From: UBA961 sp014191195
GTDB lineage: Bacteria; Bacteroidota; Ignavibacteria; Kapaibacteriales; UBA961
NCBI GenBank assembly: GCA_964204605.1
Contig: OZ123195.1
Coordinates: forward strand, 1,426,001-1,490,000
Length of the DNA stretch: 64,000 nt
Reading direction: 5' to 3'
Shown: positions 37,877 through 46,129 of the stretch, in pieces
Layout of the letters: every line of letters starts with the position of its first letter
How positions within the stretch are numbered: position 1 is the first letter of the stretch
Notes under the pieces: model-generated
The model's input: only the letters and a program-made list of their open reading frames with translations
Told to the model about the DNA's origin: nothing
The model's database searches: none
Position numbers and translations under genes: made by a program

Positions 37877-39235
37877 CTAGAGTACAATTTCTGCTAAAGC
37901 TAAGGCTATTCTTTCTGCTGGTATCATAGTTAAGTGATCAAATGATCTGGATAACTTTGAAAGATTAGCCTTAGGTAGTACTACTTTTGTAAAACCTAGT
38001 TTTTGAATTTCTGCTAATCTTTGTTCTATAGAAGAAATAGGACGAACTTCTCCGGTTAAACCAATTTCTCCCATAATAATCATGTCTTTTTCTAAAGGAT
38101 TATCTTTCAAAGAACTAACTAAAGCAGCTGCAACAGCTAAATCTACTGCAGGATCATTTAATGTAATACCACCTGCTATATTAACAAATATATCTACCTC
38201 CCTAAAATTGATACCTAATCTCTTTTCTAAGACGGCAATAATCATTTGAAGTCGTCGATAGTCAAAACCAGTTGCAGTCCTTTGTGGATTACTATAGCCT
38301 GATGGAGTAACTAAAGCCTGAACTTCGATTAAAAGGGGTCTTGTGCCTTCGATAGTAGCCACGATTGCTGTACCAGATTCTAAATCCGACCTTTGTGATA
38401 AAAAGATTTCAGAGGGATTAGGTACTTCTTTAAGGCCCTGTTCTACCATATCAAAAATTCCGATTTCATTTGTAGAGCCAAATCTATTTTTGATAGCTCT
38501 CAAAATTCGATATGAGTACGTTTTTTCACCTTCGAACTGTAAAACTGTATCTACTGTATGTTCTAATACTTTTGGTCCAGCTAATGACCCCTCTTTGGTT
38601 ACATGCCCGATAATAAAAATTGCTGTCCCAGTTTTTTTTGCTATTTGCATAAGTAAAGCAGTACATTCTCTTACTTGTGTAATACTGCCTGCTGTAGAAT
38701 CTATGCTTTCACTTCGTGTAGTTTGAATTGAATCAATAATTGCTACGCTTGGTTTTAAAGCTTTAATTGCTCCAGCTATAGACTCTATATCTGTTTCGGC
38801 CATTACCTGCAATTCTGAGGGTATTCCTTGAAGTCTGGCTGCCCTTAAACGAATCTGCTGAAGTGATTCTTCGCCAGTAATATATAAAGTTTTCTCAGGG
38901 ACTAAATGTTCACACATCTGCAACATCAAAGTAGATTTTCCCACTCCAGGATCGCCACCAACCAATACTAAAGAACCGGGAATAATACCGCCACCCAAAA
39001 CGCGATCGAATTCTCCAATTCCAGTAGGTATTCTAAGTGTATCAGATAATTCAACAGATCCCAAGGTTGTAGCAATACCACTAGAACTCTGTTTTGCCTT
39101 TAATGCAATTGTTTTTGAATCTTGAATTAACTCTTCAAGAAAACTATCCCATTCTCCGCAATTATGACATTTCCCTTGCCAACGTGAACTTATTGCTGAA
39201 CATTTCTGACATACATATCGAGTTCTTGCTTTCAT
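37877..39235 (-). CDS. radA: DNA repair protein RadA
   Basis: A 452-residue RecA-like ATPase that promotes branch migration and processing of recombination intermediates. The zinc finger has Cys9, Cys12, Cys23 and Cys26. Walker A is GGDPGVGKST (from residue 93). The RadA-specific KNRFG motif lies near residue 255. A Lon-protease-like C-terminal domain follows (IFVNIAGGITLNDPAVDLAVAAAL). Length is normal for the family and all key residues are intact. It is transcribed alone on the minus strand, converging with the phospholipase-like gene; the start is separated by 168 nt from the divergent DUF2461 gene. Confidence 0.97.
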   Translation of the reverse strand: MKARTRYVCQKCSAISSRWQGKCHNCGEWDSFLEELIQDSKTIALKAKQSSSGIATTLGSVELSDTLRIPTGIGEFDRVLGGGIIPGSLVLVGGDPGVGKSTLMLQMCEHLVPEKTLYITGEESLQQIRLRAARLQGIPSELQVMAETDIESIAGAIKALKPSVAIIDSIQTTRSESIDSTAGSITQVRECTALLMQIAKKTGTAIFIIGHVTKEGSLAGPKVLEHTVDTVLQFEGEKTYSYRILRAIKNRFGSTNEIGIFDMVEQGLKEVPNPSEIFLSQRSDLESGTAIVATIEGTRPLLIEVQALVTPSGYSNPQRTATGFDYRRLQMIIAVLEKRLGINFREVDIFVNIAGGITLNDPAVDLAVAAALVSSLKDNPLEKDMIIMGEIGLTGEVRPISSIEQRLAEIQKLGFTKVVLPKANLSKLSRSFDHLTMIPAERIALALAEIVL

Positions 39236-39403
39236 ATTTTCTTGCGATGATTATTATTGAATGCTACACGAAACTACAGTTTTATACATAACTTTATAAA
39301 TACAATGAGATAAATATGCATCATTCCTTTTGTTATTATATACTTTCAATAGTTTGAATACAGTATTTTTGTGCGTAAACATAACTCTTAACTAAGGTGC
39401 ACT

Positions 39404-40102
39404 ATGTACTTTTCTGGATTTCCAAAAGAAGGACTTCAATTTTTACAAGATTTATCCATAAATAATAATAGAAATTGGTTTTTAGAACATAAAAAAAGGT
39501 ATGAAGAAACCTTAAAAGAGCCCGCAAAAGTATTAATACATACTATGGAAGAGAGGTTTTCTCACCTTCAATTGCATTATGATGCGCATCCCAAAAGATC
39601 CGTATTTAGAATCCATAGAGACACAAGATTTAGCAAAGATAAAACACCATATAAAACTAATATTGGGATTTCATTTCCATATCAAAGTAAAGATATTGCT
39701 GATATTCCTGCAGACAAGACAGAAAAACCTGGACTATATCTACATATTGATCCAATAGGTAGTTTTATAGCAGGTGGATTATATATGCCAATATCTAGTC
39801 AATTACTAAAAATAAGAGAAGCTTTAGATACAGATTGGGAAATCCTACATGAAGTTTCCAAAAACACTATGTTTTTGCGTGAGTTTCCGGATGGATTAAC
39901 TGGTGAGAAATTAAAAACAATGCCTAAAGGATTTCAAAAAGATCATCCAGGAAAAGAATATTTAAGGATGAAACAATTTCTGGTATTTTCTACCATAGAT
40001 GTCGAATCCATATATACCGAAGAATTACTTTGTATTTTGGAGGCCAAAGCAATTGCAATGGCCCCAGTAATGGAATTCTTAAGTATGTGTTTACATGCTT
40101 AA
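39404..40102 (+). CDS. DUF2461 family protein
   Basis: A 232-residue cytosolic protein of the DUF2461 family (TIGR02453-like). Typical features are FPKEGLQFLQDLSINNNRNWFLEHKKRYEE at the start, RIHRDTRFSKDKTPYKTNIGI in the middle, GLYLHIDP...FIAGGLYMP and KGFQKDHPGKEYLRMKQF towards the end. No biochemical role is established. Upstream, TATTTTTG at 39364-39371 matches the Bacteroidota -7 element but without a good TTTG at -33. The Shine-Dalgarno-like AAGGTG lies 6 nt before the ATG. Its stop codon directly abuts that of the converging STAS gene. Confidence 0.88.
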   Translation: MYFSGFPKEGLQFLQDLSINNNRNWFLEHKKRYEETLKEPAKVLIHTMEERFSHLQLHYDAHPKRSVFRIHRDTRFSKDKTPYKTNIGISFPYQSKDIADIPADKTEKPGLYLHIDPIGSFIAGGLYMPISSQLLKIREALDTDWEILHEVSKNTMFLREFPDGLTGEKLKTMPKGFQKDHPGKEYLRMKQFLVFSTIDVESIYTEELLCILEAKAIAMAPVMEFLSMCLHA

Positions 40103-40471
40103 TTACATATTATCAACATCATCATCCTGAATTTCACCCAAATCACCTATGGCCTCTTCAACTGTAGCATAATATTCAAATAACCATTCAAGTTGTGATA
40201 TTCTAAGTAAACTTTTGATTCTGTCACTTGCTCCAACAAGAATAACCGGTGCTTCATGTTCTTTCATCAAGCGATGGGCTAATAGCAAAGCGCTTAATCC
40301 TGAACTATCACATAGTTGCACCATTGATAAATCAATAATAAGTGCTTCTAATGTTGGTTGACAAATAATGAGTAATTCTGCTTTAACATCTGGTGATAAA
40401 ACAGCATCTAAAGATGATTCTTTTAATGTAAAAATCGCAACAGTATCTTGTTGCTCTACTGAAAATCTCAT
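40103..40471 (-). CDS. STAS-domain anti-sigma factor antagonist-like protein
   Basis: A 122-residue single-domain STAS protein of the SpoIIAA/RsbV type. The phosphorylation loop LCDSSGLSALL holds Ser56 and Ser57, one of which would be modified by a partner serine kinase; IIDLSMVQL is the preceding strand. It would release a partner by competing for an anti-sigma factor or act in a partner-switching relay. No kinase or phosphatase partner is adjacent. The C-terminus is acidic (GEIQDDDVDNM). It is a lone minus-strand gene, divergent from the GT9 gene with about 98 nt between starts. Confidence 0.85.
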   Translation of the reverse strand: MRFSVEQQDTVAIFTLKESSLDAVLSPDVKAELLIICQPTLEALIIDLSMVQLCDSSGLSALLLAHRLMKEHEAPVILVGASDRIKSLLRISQLEWLFEYYATVEEAIGDLGEIQDDDVDNM

Positions 40472-40569
40472 AATTATGGCTCGTTAAGTGATAGTTCTTG
40501 TACAAAAATCTGAAAAAAATCTGAGTTGGCAACTAATCTAAAATAATCAAGCACTTTTGAATTTGTTAT

Positions 40570-41604
40570 ATGCATCAATTTTCTATATGTATCCTACGAT
40601 TATCCTCTTTAGGAGATATAATTTTAACTACTCCTTTAATCAGAGCTATTCGAAAAGCTTTTCCTGATGCTTGTATAGATATGATTATTGCTGATCATTT
40701 TGCAGAGGTGATTCAGAATAATCCACATATCAATAGTGTGTTAACAATCAATACGAAATCTGGTATTATAAATTTTTTTAAACAAATTCTATCAATAAGA
40801 AAAGACAAGCCCAAATATGATATAATTATTGATATTCATGATTCAATTAGAAGTAAAATATTGCGATTGTTTCTTGGAAAAAAATGGTTTAAATACGATA
40901 AATATAGATCCCTTAAAAGAGAATTAATAATTGATAAACATCGAGTCCCTTTGCATGATATTATCCCTGTCCCTTTAAGATATTTTTCAGCCGTATCCGA
41001 ATACCCCCATATCAAATATGATTCAAAAGGCGCAGAATTCTGGCTTCCTGATGAAATACAATCTGCTCCTTTTTATCCACCAAATTTTAGAAATAATAAC
41101 AACATATCTAATTGTATTGCTTTGTGTCCTGGTGCACATCATGCTACAAAGCGTTGGCCGATTGAATACTTTATATCGTTAGCTACTTTTATTCATAATA
41201 CAATGGGAAAAAACATAATCCTTTTAGGTTCCCAGAATGATATCGAAATATGTAATGATATTGAAAGAACATTGCCATTTAGTATCAATAATCAGGCGGG
41301 TAAATGTACATTAACCGAAACTGCAATATTAATGGATTCTTGTAATGCCATTGTATGCAATGATTCTGGCTTGATGCACTTAGCTTCTGCAAGAAGAAGG
41401 CCAACCCTAGTAATTTACGGTAGCACTGTTCCAGATTTTGGATTTATTCCGTTCGATACAAAATACAGTATAGTAGAAAGTGATATTCAGTGTAGGCCAT
41501 GCACACATATTGGTCTTTCAAAATGCCCAAAACAACATTTTAATTGTATGAACTCTATAAAACCAGAACAGGTCTTCAAAAAACTTGAAGACCTGATTTC
41601 ATAA
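40570..41604 (+). CDS. Glycosyltransferase family 9 (heptosyltransferase-like)
   Basis: A 344-residue GT-B enzyme of family 9, which adds heptose or similar sugars to lipopolysaccharide core. The N-terminal ILRLSSLGDIILTTPLIRAIRKAFP is the acceptor-site signature. The C-terminal half has CPGAHHATKRWPIEYF (nucleotide-sugar loop), IVCNDSGLMHLASARRRPTLVIYG (catalytic-domain signature) and a C-rich end CRPCTHIGLSKCPKQHFNCM seen in this family. Length is normal. It implies a lipopolysaccharide or lipooligosaccharide core. A hairpin overlaps the last codons (41569-41595). Confidence 0.92.
   Translation: MHQFSICILRLSSLGDIILTTPLIRAIRKAFPDACIDMIIADHFAEVIQNNPHINSVLTINTKSGIINFFKQILSIRKDKPKYDIIIDIHDSIRSKILRLFLGKKWFKYDKYRSLKRELIIDKHRVPLHDIIPVPLRYFSAVSEYPHIKYDSKGAEFWLPDEIQSAPFYPPNFRNNNNISNCIALCPGAHHATKRWPIEYFISLATFIHNTMGKNIILLGSQNDIEICNDIERTLPFSINNQAGKCTLTETAILMDSCNAIVCNDSGLMHLASARRRPTLVIYGSTVPDFGFIPFDTKYSIVESDIQCRPCTHIGLSKCPKQHFNCMNSIKPEQVFKKLEDLIS
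41569..41595. terminator. Hairpin at the 3' end of the GT9 gene
   Basis: CAGGTCTTCAA (41569-41579) pairs perfectly with TTGAAGACCTG (41585-41595) around a 5-nt loop. It overlaps the codons for the last residues of the GT9 protein and lies between converging genes. It lacks a good T-run, so it may be an RNA-stabilising or weak bidirectional terminator structure. Confidence 0.4.
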
Positions 41605-41624
41605 ATTTCGAATGGAATGATTTT

Positions 41625-42314
41625 CTATAAACCAAACATATATTGGACACCTAATGCAAATGACATCATAGATGCATTAAATTGTTGCAGATTTGTTGTT
41701 GGATAATACTCGTCCTTATACAAGTTATTCATCATTAAACCAATATTTGCATTAACATTTAATCTGCTTCCATTATTGCTCATCACTGGATAGCTAATGC
41801 CAACCCTTGGCTCAATAAGTAATGACATATTATCTTTTCCATTTCCATATTTGGTAATCTTTACTGGTGGATCACTACCTGGGTCAATAACTGGCCAGCC
41901 CTCTTCTTCTACAGCGCCGGATGTTACATTTTTCCTCTGATAACCGATAGGTAAACCAACTGCTATCCCTACAGTAAAAAAGCTATACGATAAACCTGGA
42001 GTAATCGTTAGATAATTAAATGTTCTTGCAAAATCGGCACTACTTTTAGTATATGAATTTTTATATGTAGCATATGCAATATCCATGGTTATCCCTACTC
42101 TTTCTCTTCTACTTGCTGGTACATATACACTAATTCCTATATCTGGAACTCCACTAAATGCCATGCCATGAGTTTCATCTGCAGGTGAAGTTGCATTATA
42201 TATCGACATTCTAGGCATTGCTGATAAGCCTATTGAAAATGGATAGGGATCTTCAGCATATAGTTCAGATACAGTAAGAATCCCAATTAGACAAAAAAGT
42301 AAAATATGTTTCAT
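41625..42314 (-). CDS. Outer membrane beta-barrel protein
   Basis: A 229-residue exported protein with a signal peptide (ELYAEDPYPF) and alternating polar and aromatic strands typical of small eight-stranded barrels: GVSVYVPASRRERVGITMDIAYATYKN-like and PGLSYSFFTVGIAVGLPIGYQ stretches, a loop segment rich in Gly/Pro (about 130-155), and a final strand SFALGVQYMFGL. Small barrels of this kind in Bacteroidota are labelled PorT-like or OmpW-like; the particular function is not recognisable. It is a lone gene on the minus strand and diverges from the gene at 42460. Confidence 0.65.
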   Translation of the reverse strand: MKHILLFCLIGILTVSELYAEDPYPFSIGLSAMPRMSIYNATSPADETHGMAFSGVPDIGISVYVPASRRERVGITMDIAYATYKNSYTKSSADFARTFNYLTITPGLSYSFFTVGIAVGLPIGYQRKNVTSGAVEEEGWPVIDPGSDPPVKITKYGNGKDNMSLLIEPRVGISYPVMSNNGSRLNVNANIGLMMNNLYKDEYYPTTNLQQFNASMMSFALGVQYMFGL

Positions 42315-42422
42315 GTCTTTCTCCTAAGATGATTGTATGTAATGATATCTTAATCCTAATAATGGACAAAAATACATCCAAATAGTGTTGTAGACAATAA
42401 ATTTATGATTTGGTTAATATTG

Positions 42423-42459
42423 TTTGTTTTTTTAAGCTGATAATGTATTTTTGTCTATT
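42423..42459 (+). promoter_or_regulatory. Bacteroidota-type promoter directly before the start codon at 42460
   Basis: TTTG at 42423-42426, a 19-nt spacer, and TATTTTTG at 42446-42453 match the -33/-7 consensus TTTG...TAnnTTTG of the Bacteroidota primary sigma factor. Transcription would start about five bases downstream, that is, within 0-4 nt of the ATG at 42460, giving a nearly leaderless mRNA. Confidence 0.55.
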
Positions 42460-43221
42460 ATGATTAGATTTCAAATAATATTTGTCTTTGTATTAAGTAT
42501 AGTAACAATAAGGGGTTCCAATTGTTTAGCTCAGGGTTTTGATTGGACATCTTCTTGGCGATTACCTTCAACTTCTCCTACTTTATTTATTGGGCCGTAT
42601 GCAGAAATGGTTAATTTCCATGACTATGTAGATTTCTCTTCTATGGGCTTTGCAATTGATTGCTGTAAATATGGTAATGGTACAGCAAATAATTTCAAAA
42701 ATGGAATATTAGTAGAAAAATGGTACAAAGGAAATTATTCCTTTACTGTTAAGTTAGGCTACTATTCATATACTTCTAATTTTAATGGAGAAACTCTGTC
42801 AAATCAAATTCAAACAAGTACATCAATTGACACCTTACGTACTAGATTTAGCTTGGCTGTGAAGAATCAAAACGTATACGATATATCATTGCTTGCAAAA
42901 TCAAGATTATTTGAAACTCATGCATCAATATTGGGCGGTATTAATTGTATAATTCAAGATGGTATTGCTGCACAGAAAATTGAGGAAGTCCTCACTGAAG
43001 ACTATAAAAGAGAAATAACCAATCCTGTTAAATTAGGTTCCATGACCTCATTTATTGTATCACCAGTAGTCCAAATAGAATATGATATTGACTTAGGCAG
43101 TGGGAAATATGCTAAAGTATTTGCTAACACTCAGTATTCTATAAATTCTAGATCACAGAATGCGGATTGGGACACATTAATATTCGGAGCTGGACTCTCC
43201 ATTTGTTTTGGTATAAATTGA
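42460..43221 (+). CDS. Exported protein of unknown family, possibly outer-membrane
   Basis: I do not recognise this 253-residue protein. It has a signal peptide (IRGSNCLAQG), then alternating beta-like segments with many Tyr, Phe and Asn: GPYAEMVNFHDYVDF, EKWYKGNYSFTVKLGYYSY, and a C-terminal DTLIFGAGLSICFGIN resembling a final barrel strand. A small beta-barrel is possible. Its first Cys pair (DCCKYG) is unusual. ATG 42460 is preferred to the TTG at 42451, because the promoter immediately upstream would leave the TTG partly outside the transcript. It diverges from the barrel gene at 41625-42314 and precedes the DUF1573 pair by 67 nt. Confidence 0.55.
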   Translation: MIRFQIIFVFVLSIVTIRGSNCLAQGFDWTSSWRLPSTSPTLFIGPYAEMVNFHDYVDFSSMGFAIDCCKYGNGTANNFKNGILVEKWYKGNYSFTVKLGYYSYTSNFNGETLSNQIQTSTSIDTLRTRFSLAVKNQNVYDISLLAKSRLFETHASILGGINCIIQDGIAAQKIEEVLTEDYKREITNPVKLGSMTSFIVSPVVQIEYDIDLGSGKYAKVFANTQYSINSRSQNADWDTLIFGAGLSICFGIN

Positions 43222-43288
43222 AACTCATAAAATTTTTTTTATACTCGCACGTTACAAGTCAATATTTTTTTAAAACCCAATTTCAATT

Positions 43289-43975
43289 ATGATTCAATCA
43301 CTTCTTTGTTACTGTGTATTACTTTTTCTAAGTATTCAGATTGCACATGCACAGCCTAAATTAGAAATTATTGGTGGGAATACATATGATTGGGGTTTTG
43401 TAAAAACTAAAGACTCTCCATTAAAAGCAAATATTAAGTTAAAAAATACTGGTAATCAATTATTACATATTTTGGATGTAAAACCTGGATGTGGTTGCAC
43501 AACAGCTCCATTAGATAAAAAGAAATTAAAACCAGGTGAAATTGGAACGATGGCTGTGTCTTTGAATCTAGGAACAGCTGGTGGTGAGTTACATAAATCG
43601 ATAACAATTAATAGTAATGATGCGGCTGTTCCAATTAAAGTATTAGCTTTAAAAGCCAATGTAATACAACCGATACAGCTATTGCCACATCAGTATATTG
43701 CATTCGGTGATATCATGCAAGGATATGAATGTAAAGGCTCAATTACTATAAAAAATACTTCTGCTAAAGATATTATACTTTCTTCTTTTTCTACTTCAAA
43801 GGGAATGAGTATCAATATCAATAAGAATGTGATATTAAAATCTCAAGGCTCAATTTCTCTTATAGCGAAGTTAACACCAAAGAATAAAGGGTATTTTAAT
43901 GGATATATTCATTTTAATACGAATCATCCTGATTTTCCGGTTATGGATATTGTTTGCTATGGTAATTGCAAGTGA
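43289..43975 (+). CDS. DUF1573 exported protein (first of a tandem pair)
   Basis: A 228-residue exported protein with a signal peptide (QIAHAQPK) and the DUF1573 pattern: YDWGFVKTKDSPLKANIKLKNTG, then the signature VKPGCGCTTAPLD and INSNDAAVPIKVLALKANV. A second similar immunoglobulin-like half covers about residues 125-225. DUF1573 folds are HYDIN/ASH-like and are common in secreted or periplasmic Bacteroidota proteins; their role is unknown. The neighbouring gene downstream is a clear paralogue (80 nt gap), so this is a tandem duplication. The conserved Cys pair in PGCGC could be redox active or bind metal. Confidence 0.85.
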   Translation: MIQSLLCYCVLLFLSIQIAHAQPKLEIIGGNTYDWGFVKTKDSPLKANIKLKNTGNQLLHILDVKPGCGCTTAPLDKKKLKPGEIGTMAVSLNLGTAGGELHKSITINSNDAAVPIKVLALKANVIQPIQLLPHQYIAFGDIMQGYECKGSITIKNTSAKDIILSSFSTSKGMSININKNVILKSQGSISLIAKLTPKNKGYFNGYIHFNTNHPDFPVMDIVCYGNCK

Positions 43976-44055
43976 TATATAATACGATAAGAATGTTTAA
44001 ATTCGCAATAATCAATTATTAATTTATTTTCGTTTTCACCAATCAAGGTGCTTCC

Positions 44056-44763
44056 ATGAAAACTTTCGTTTTAGCATGTTTTACGATGTTTATTTTTTCT
44101 GCATCTTTGGCTTTTGCTCAGCCAAAAATATCTATACAAGGTGGAGATACCCAAGATTGGGGTAAAGTAAAGCCTAAAGATTCCCCATTAAAAGCAAGTA
44201 TCAAGATTACAAATGAAGGTAGTGAAGAGTTAAAAATAAGTGATGTTCGCCCTGGATGTGGTTGTACAACAGCTCCTTTAGATAAAAAAGAACTAAAACC
44301 AGGTGAATTTGCTACTATGGATGTTTCTTTAAATGTAGGAGCAACTTCTGGAATGCTTACTAAAAGTATTACTATTAGCAGCAATGATCCAGTTAATCCG
44401 ACTAAAGTTCTTTACTTAAAAGCTGATATAGTTCGTCCAATTCAAATATTACCAACTCAATATTTATCTTTTGGAGAACTAACAGTTGGATCTAAAGGTG
44501 AAGCTAAAGTAACCATAAAGAATACATCAACACAAACAATTGTATTATCTGATTTTGAAGCAACAAATGGCATTAGTATAAATCTGATGAAGCCTACAAC
44601 TATTCCTGGCGGTGGCGAAGTAGAGATTATTGCAAAAGTATCCCCTAAAGAAAAAGGCTATTTTAATGGAGCTGTAAAAATGAAAACAGATCACCCAGAT
44701 TTTCCTACTTTAGATCTAACTGCATATGGAAATGTAAAAGCTTCAATTGTAGATCCTAAATAA
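44056..44763 (+). CDS. DUF1573 exported protein (second of a tandem pair)
   Basis: A 235-residue paralogue of the preceding gene, alike over its whole length: DWGKVKPKDSPLKASIKITNEG, VRPGCGCTTAPLDKKELKPGE, ISSNDPVNPTKVLYLKADI and EKGYFNGAVKMKTDHPDFP line up with the first copy without large gaps. The signal peptide ends SLAFAQPK. The copies differ mainly in the second half. AAGGTG lies 7 nt before the ATG. A strong hairpin terminator ends this transcript. Function unknown; periplasmic or outer-membrane location is inferred. Confidence 0.87.
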   Translation: MKTFVLACFTMFIFSASLAFAQPKISIQGGDTQDWGKVKPKDSPLKASIKITNEGSEELKISDVRPGCGCTTAPLDKKELKPGEFATMDVSLNVGATSGMLTKSITISSNDPVNPTKVLYLKADIVRPIQILPTQYLSFGELTVGSKGEAKVTIKNTSTQTIVLSDFEATNGISINLMKPTTIPGGGEVEIIAKVSPKEKGYFNGAVKMKTDHPDFPTLDLTAYGNVKASIVDPK

Positions 44764-44769
44764 GACACA

Positions 44770-44824
44770 TTGTGAATAGATAAAAAAAAGAGGCTTATAG
44801 CCTCTTTTTTTTATCTATTCACAA
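44770..44824. terminator. Perfect 26-bp hairpin terminator after the DUF1573 pair
   Basis: Positions 44770-44795 pair perfectly with 44799-44824 around the loop TAT. The inner part (AAAGAGGCT/AGCCTCTTT) with its eight-T run is a standard intrinsic terminator. The outer arms (TTGTGAATAGAT and its complement) extend it to 26 bp, far beyond what termination needs. Being symmetric with both an A-run and a T-run, it would act in either direction. Confidence 0.88.
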
Positions 44825-44906
44825 GTAAATGATTCTAAATTTTGCTTGGTTCACACTAATTTGGCGTAATTTGTAAGTGAATATTATATCTAAAAAAGGA
44901 TACATC

Positions 44907-45560
44907 ATGATTTCATTGTCATCAATTGGAACACTATTAATAAGACTTTTAATAGGATCTGCATTTACATTTGCGGGAATTGTAAAAATAGGTACTGCTG
45001 TTCCAAAACCACCTGCACTAACTCTCATTCCTAATCTTCCAATAGCACTTTTTGGCATTGCACTGCCATGGATAGAATTAATATTTGGCTTAATGATAAT
45101 CAGTGGTATGGCTTATAATCATGCTTATATTCTTAGAACAGCACGCATATTAATTGGATCAATTTTTATTTTTGCAGCTATAGATAAAATTGCAAATCCT
45201 GATGCATTCGCAAAAAGCATCAATAATTTTCATGTTTTACCTTATTCAATGATTAATATACCTGCATTGATTCTACCATGGGTGGAATTACTATGCGGAA
45301 TACTGGTTTTAATGGGAATCAAACAAAAAGCAAGTTCTTTATTGATTTCAGCAATGTTAGCTGTTTTTATCATCGCTATTATTGCTGCAATATTCCGAGG
45401 CTATAATATAAATTGTGGATGCTTTGGAGAGAATTCCCCCGCTGCTGCTGCAGAAGTTACTAAAGTAGGTTGGACAAAAGTGATCGAAGATCTGCGTTGG
45501 TTAATTGCATCTCTCTTTTTATATTTTTATTCTGAACGTCAAGTGGAGGAAGAGGTATAA
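44907..45560 (+). CDS. DoxX/MauE-family redox-associated membrane protein
   Basis: A 217-residue membrane protein with about five helices, in two similar halves: RLLIGSAFTFAGIVKIGTAVPKPP (first) and RILIGSIFIFAAIDKIANPDAF (second), the DoxX/MauE motif. The late segment INCGCFGENSP holds the CxCFG cysteines typical of the MauE/DoxX redox branch, which is linked to electron transfer for disulfide or cofactor maturation. The ATG at 44907 has AAAGGA six bases upstream and is preferred to a GTG at 44877. Its stop overlaps the pth start by one base (TAATG), so the two are coupled. Confidence 0.8.
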   Translation: MISLSSIGTLLIRLLIGSAFTFAGIVKIGTAVPKPPALTLIPNLPIALFGIALPWIELIFGLMIISGMAYNHAYILRTARILIGSIFIFAAIDKIANPDAFAKSINNFHVLPYSMINIPALILPWVELLCGILVLMGIKQKASSLLISAMLAVFIIAIIAAIFRGYNINCGCFGENSPAAAAEVTKVGWTKVIEDLRWLIASLFLYFYSERQVEEEV

Positions 45561-46129
45561 TGCAGCATTGGTTAATCATTGGATTGGGTAATCCAGGAGA
45601 TAAATACGCTGATACCAGACATAATATCGGATGGATGATTGCAGTAGCTTTAGCTCAATTGTGTAAAGTAGAATTTAAAGATGGGAAAGGTAATTGGAAA
45701 CAAGCAGAGTCCTCCTTGCATGGTAAAAAAATAACAATTATGCTTCCTTTAACATATATGAATAATTCAGGGCAAGCAGCCGGTGATTTTATCAGATATT
45801 ATAAAGTACCATCTGAACATGTTATTGCATTAATTGATGAATACAATTTCCCTTTAGGAAAAATGCAATTAAAACAAGGTGGATCTGATGGAGGACATAA
45901 TGGAACGACTTCTATGATTGCTCATATTGGACCAAGTTTCTGGAGATTTAGATTTGGTATAGATAAGAATTTTGGGCCAGGAGAAATGTCAGATTATGTA
46001 TTATCAGGTTTTGCTAAACACGAAGAAAATGCATTAAAAGAAATGATAGACAGAGGTGTAAAATCTATTCAAATGTTTTTGGGGAATAATCCTGCAAGAG
46101 CTTTACAACAAATTAACTCAGTAAAGTAA
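45560..46129 (+). CDS. pth: Peptidyl-tRNA hydrolase
   Basis: A 189-residue enzyme that cleaves peptidyl-tRNAs released prematurely from ribosomes. Catalytic residues are all present: Asn11 in GLGNPG, His21 in TRHNIGWM (the catalytic base), Asn68 or 69 in YMNNSG, Asp93 in LIDEYN and Asn114 in GGHNG. Length is normal. Translation is coupled to the DoxX/MauE gene by a one-base overlap. Its stop abuts that of the converging VIT/vWA gene at 46130, with no intergenic space. Confidence 0.97.
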   Translation: MQHWLIIGLGNPGDKYADTRHNIGWMIAVALAQLCKVEFKDGKGNWKQAESSLHGKKITIMLPLTYMNNSGQAAGDFIRYYKVPSEHVIALIDEYNFPLGKMQLKQGGSDGGHNGTTSMIAHIGPSFWRFRFGIDKNFGPGEMSDYVLSGFAKHEENALKEMIDRGVKSIQMFLGNNPARALQQINSVK

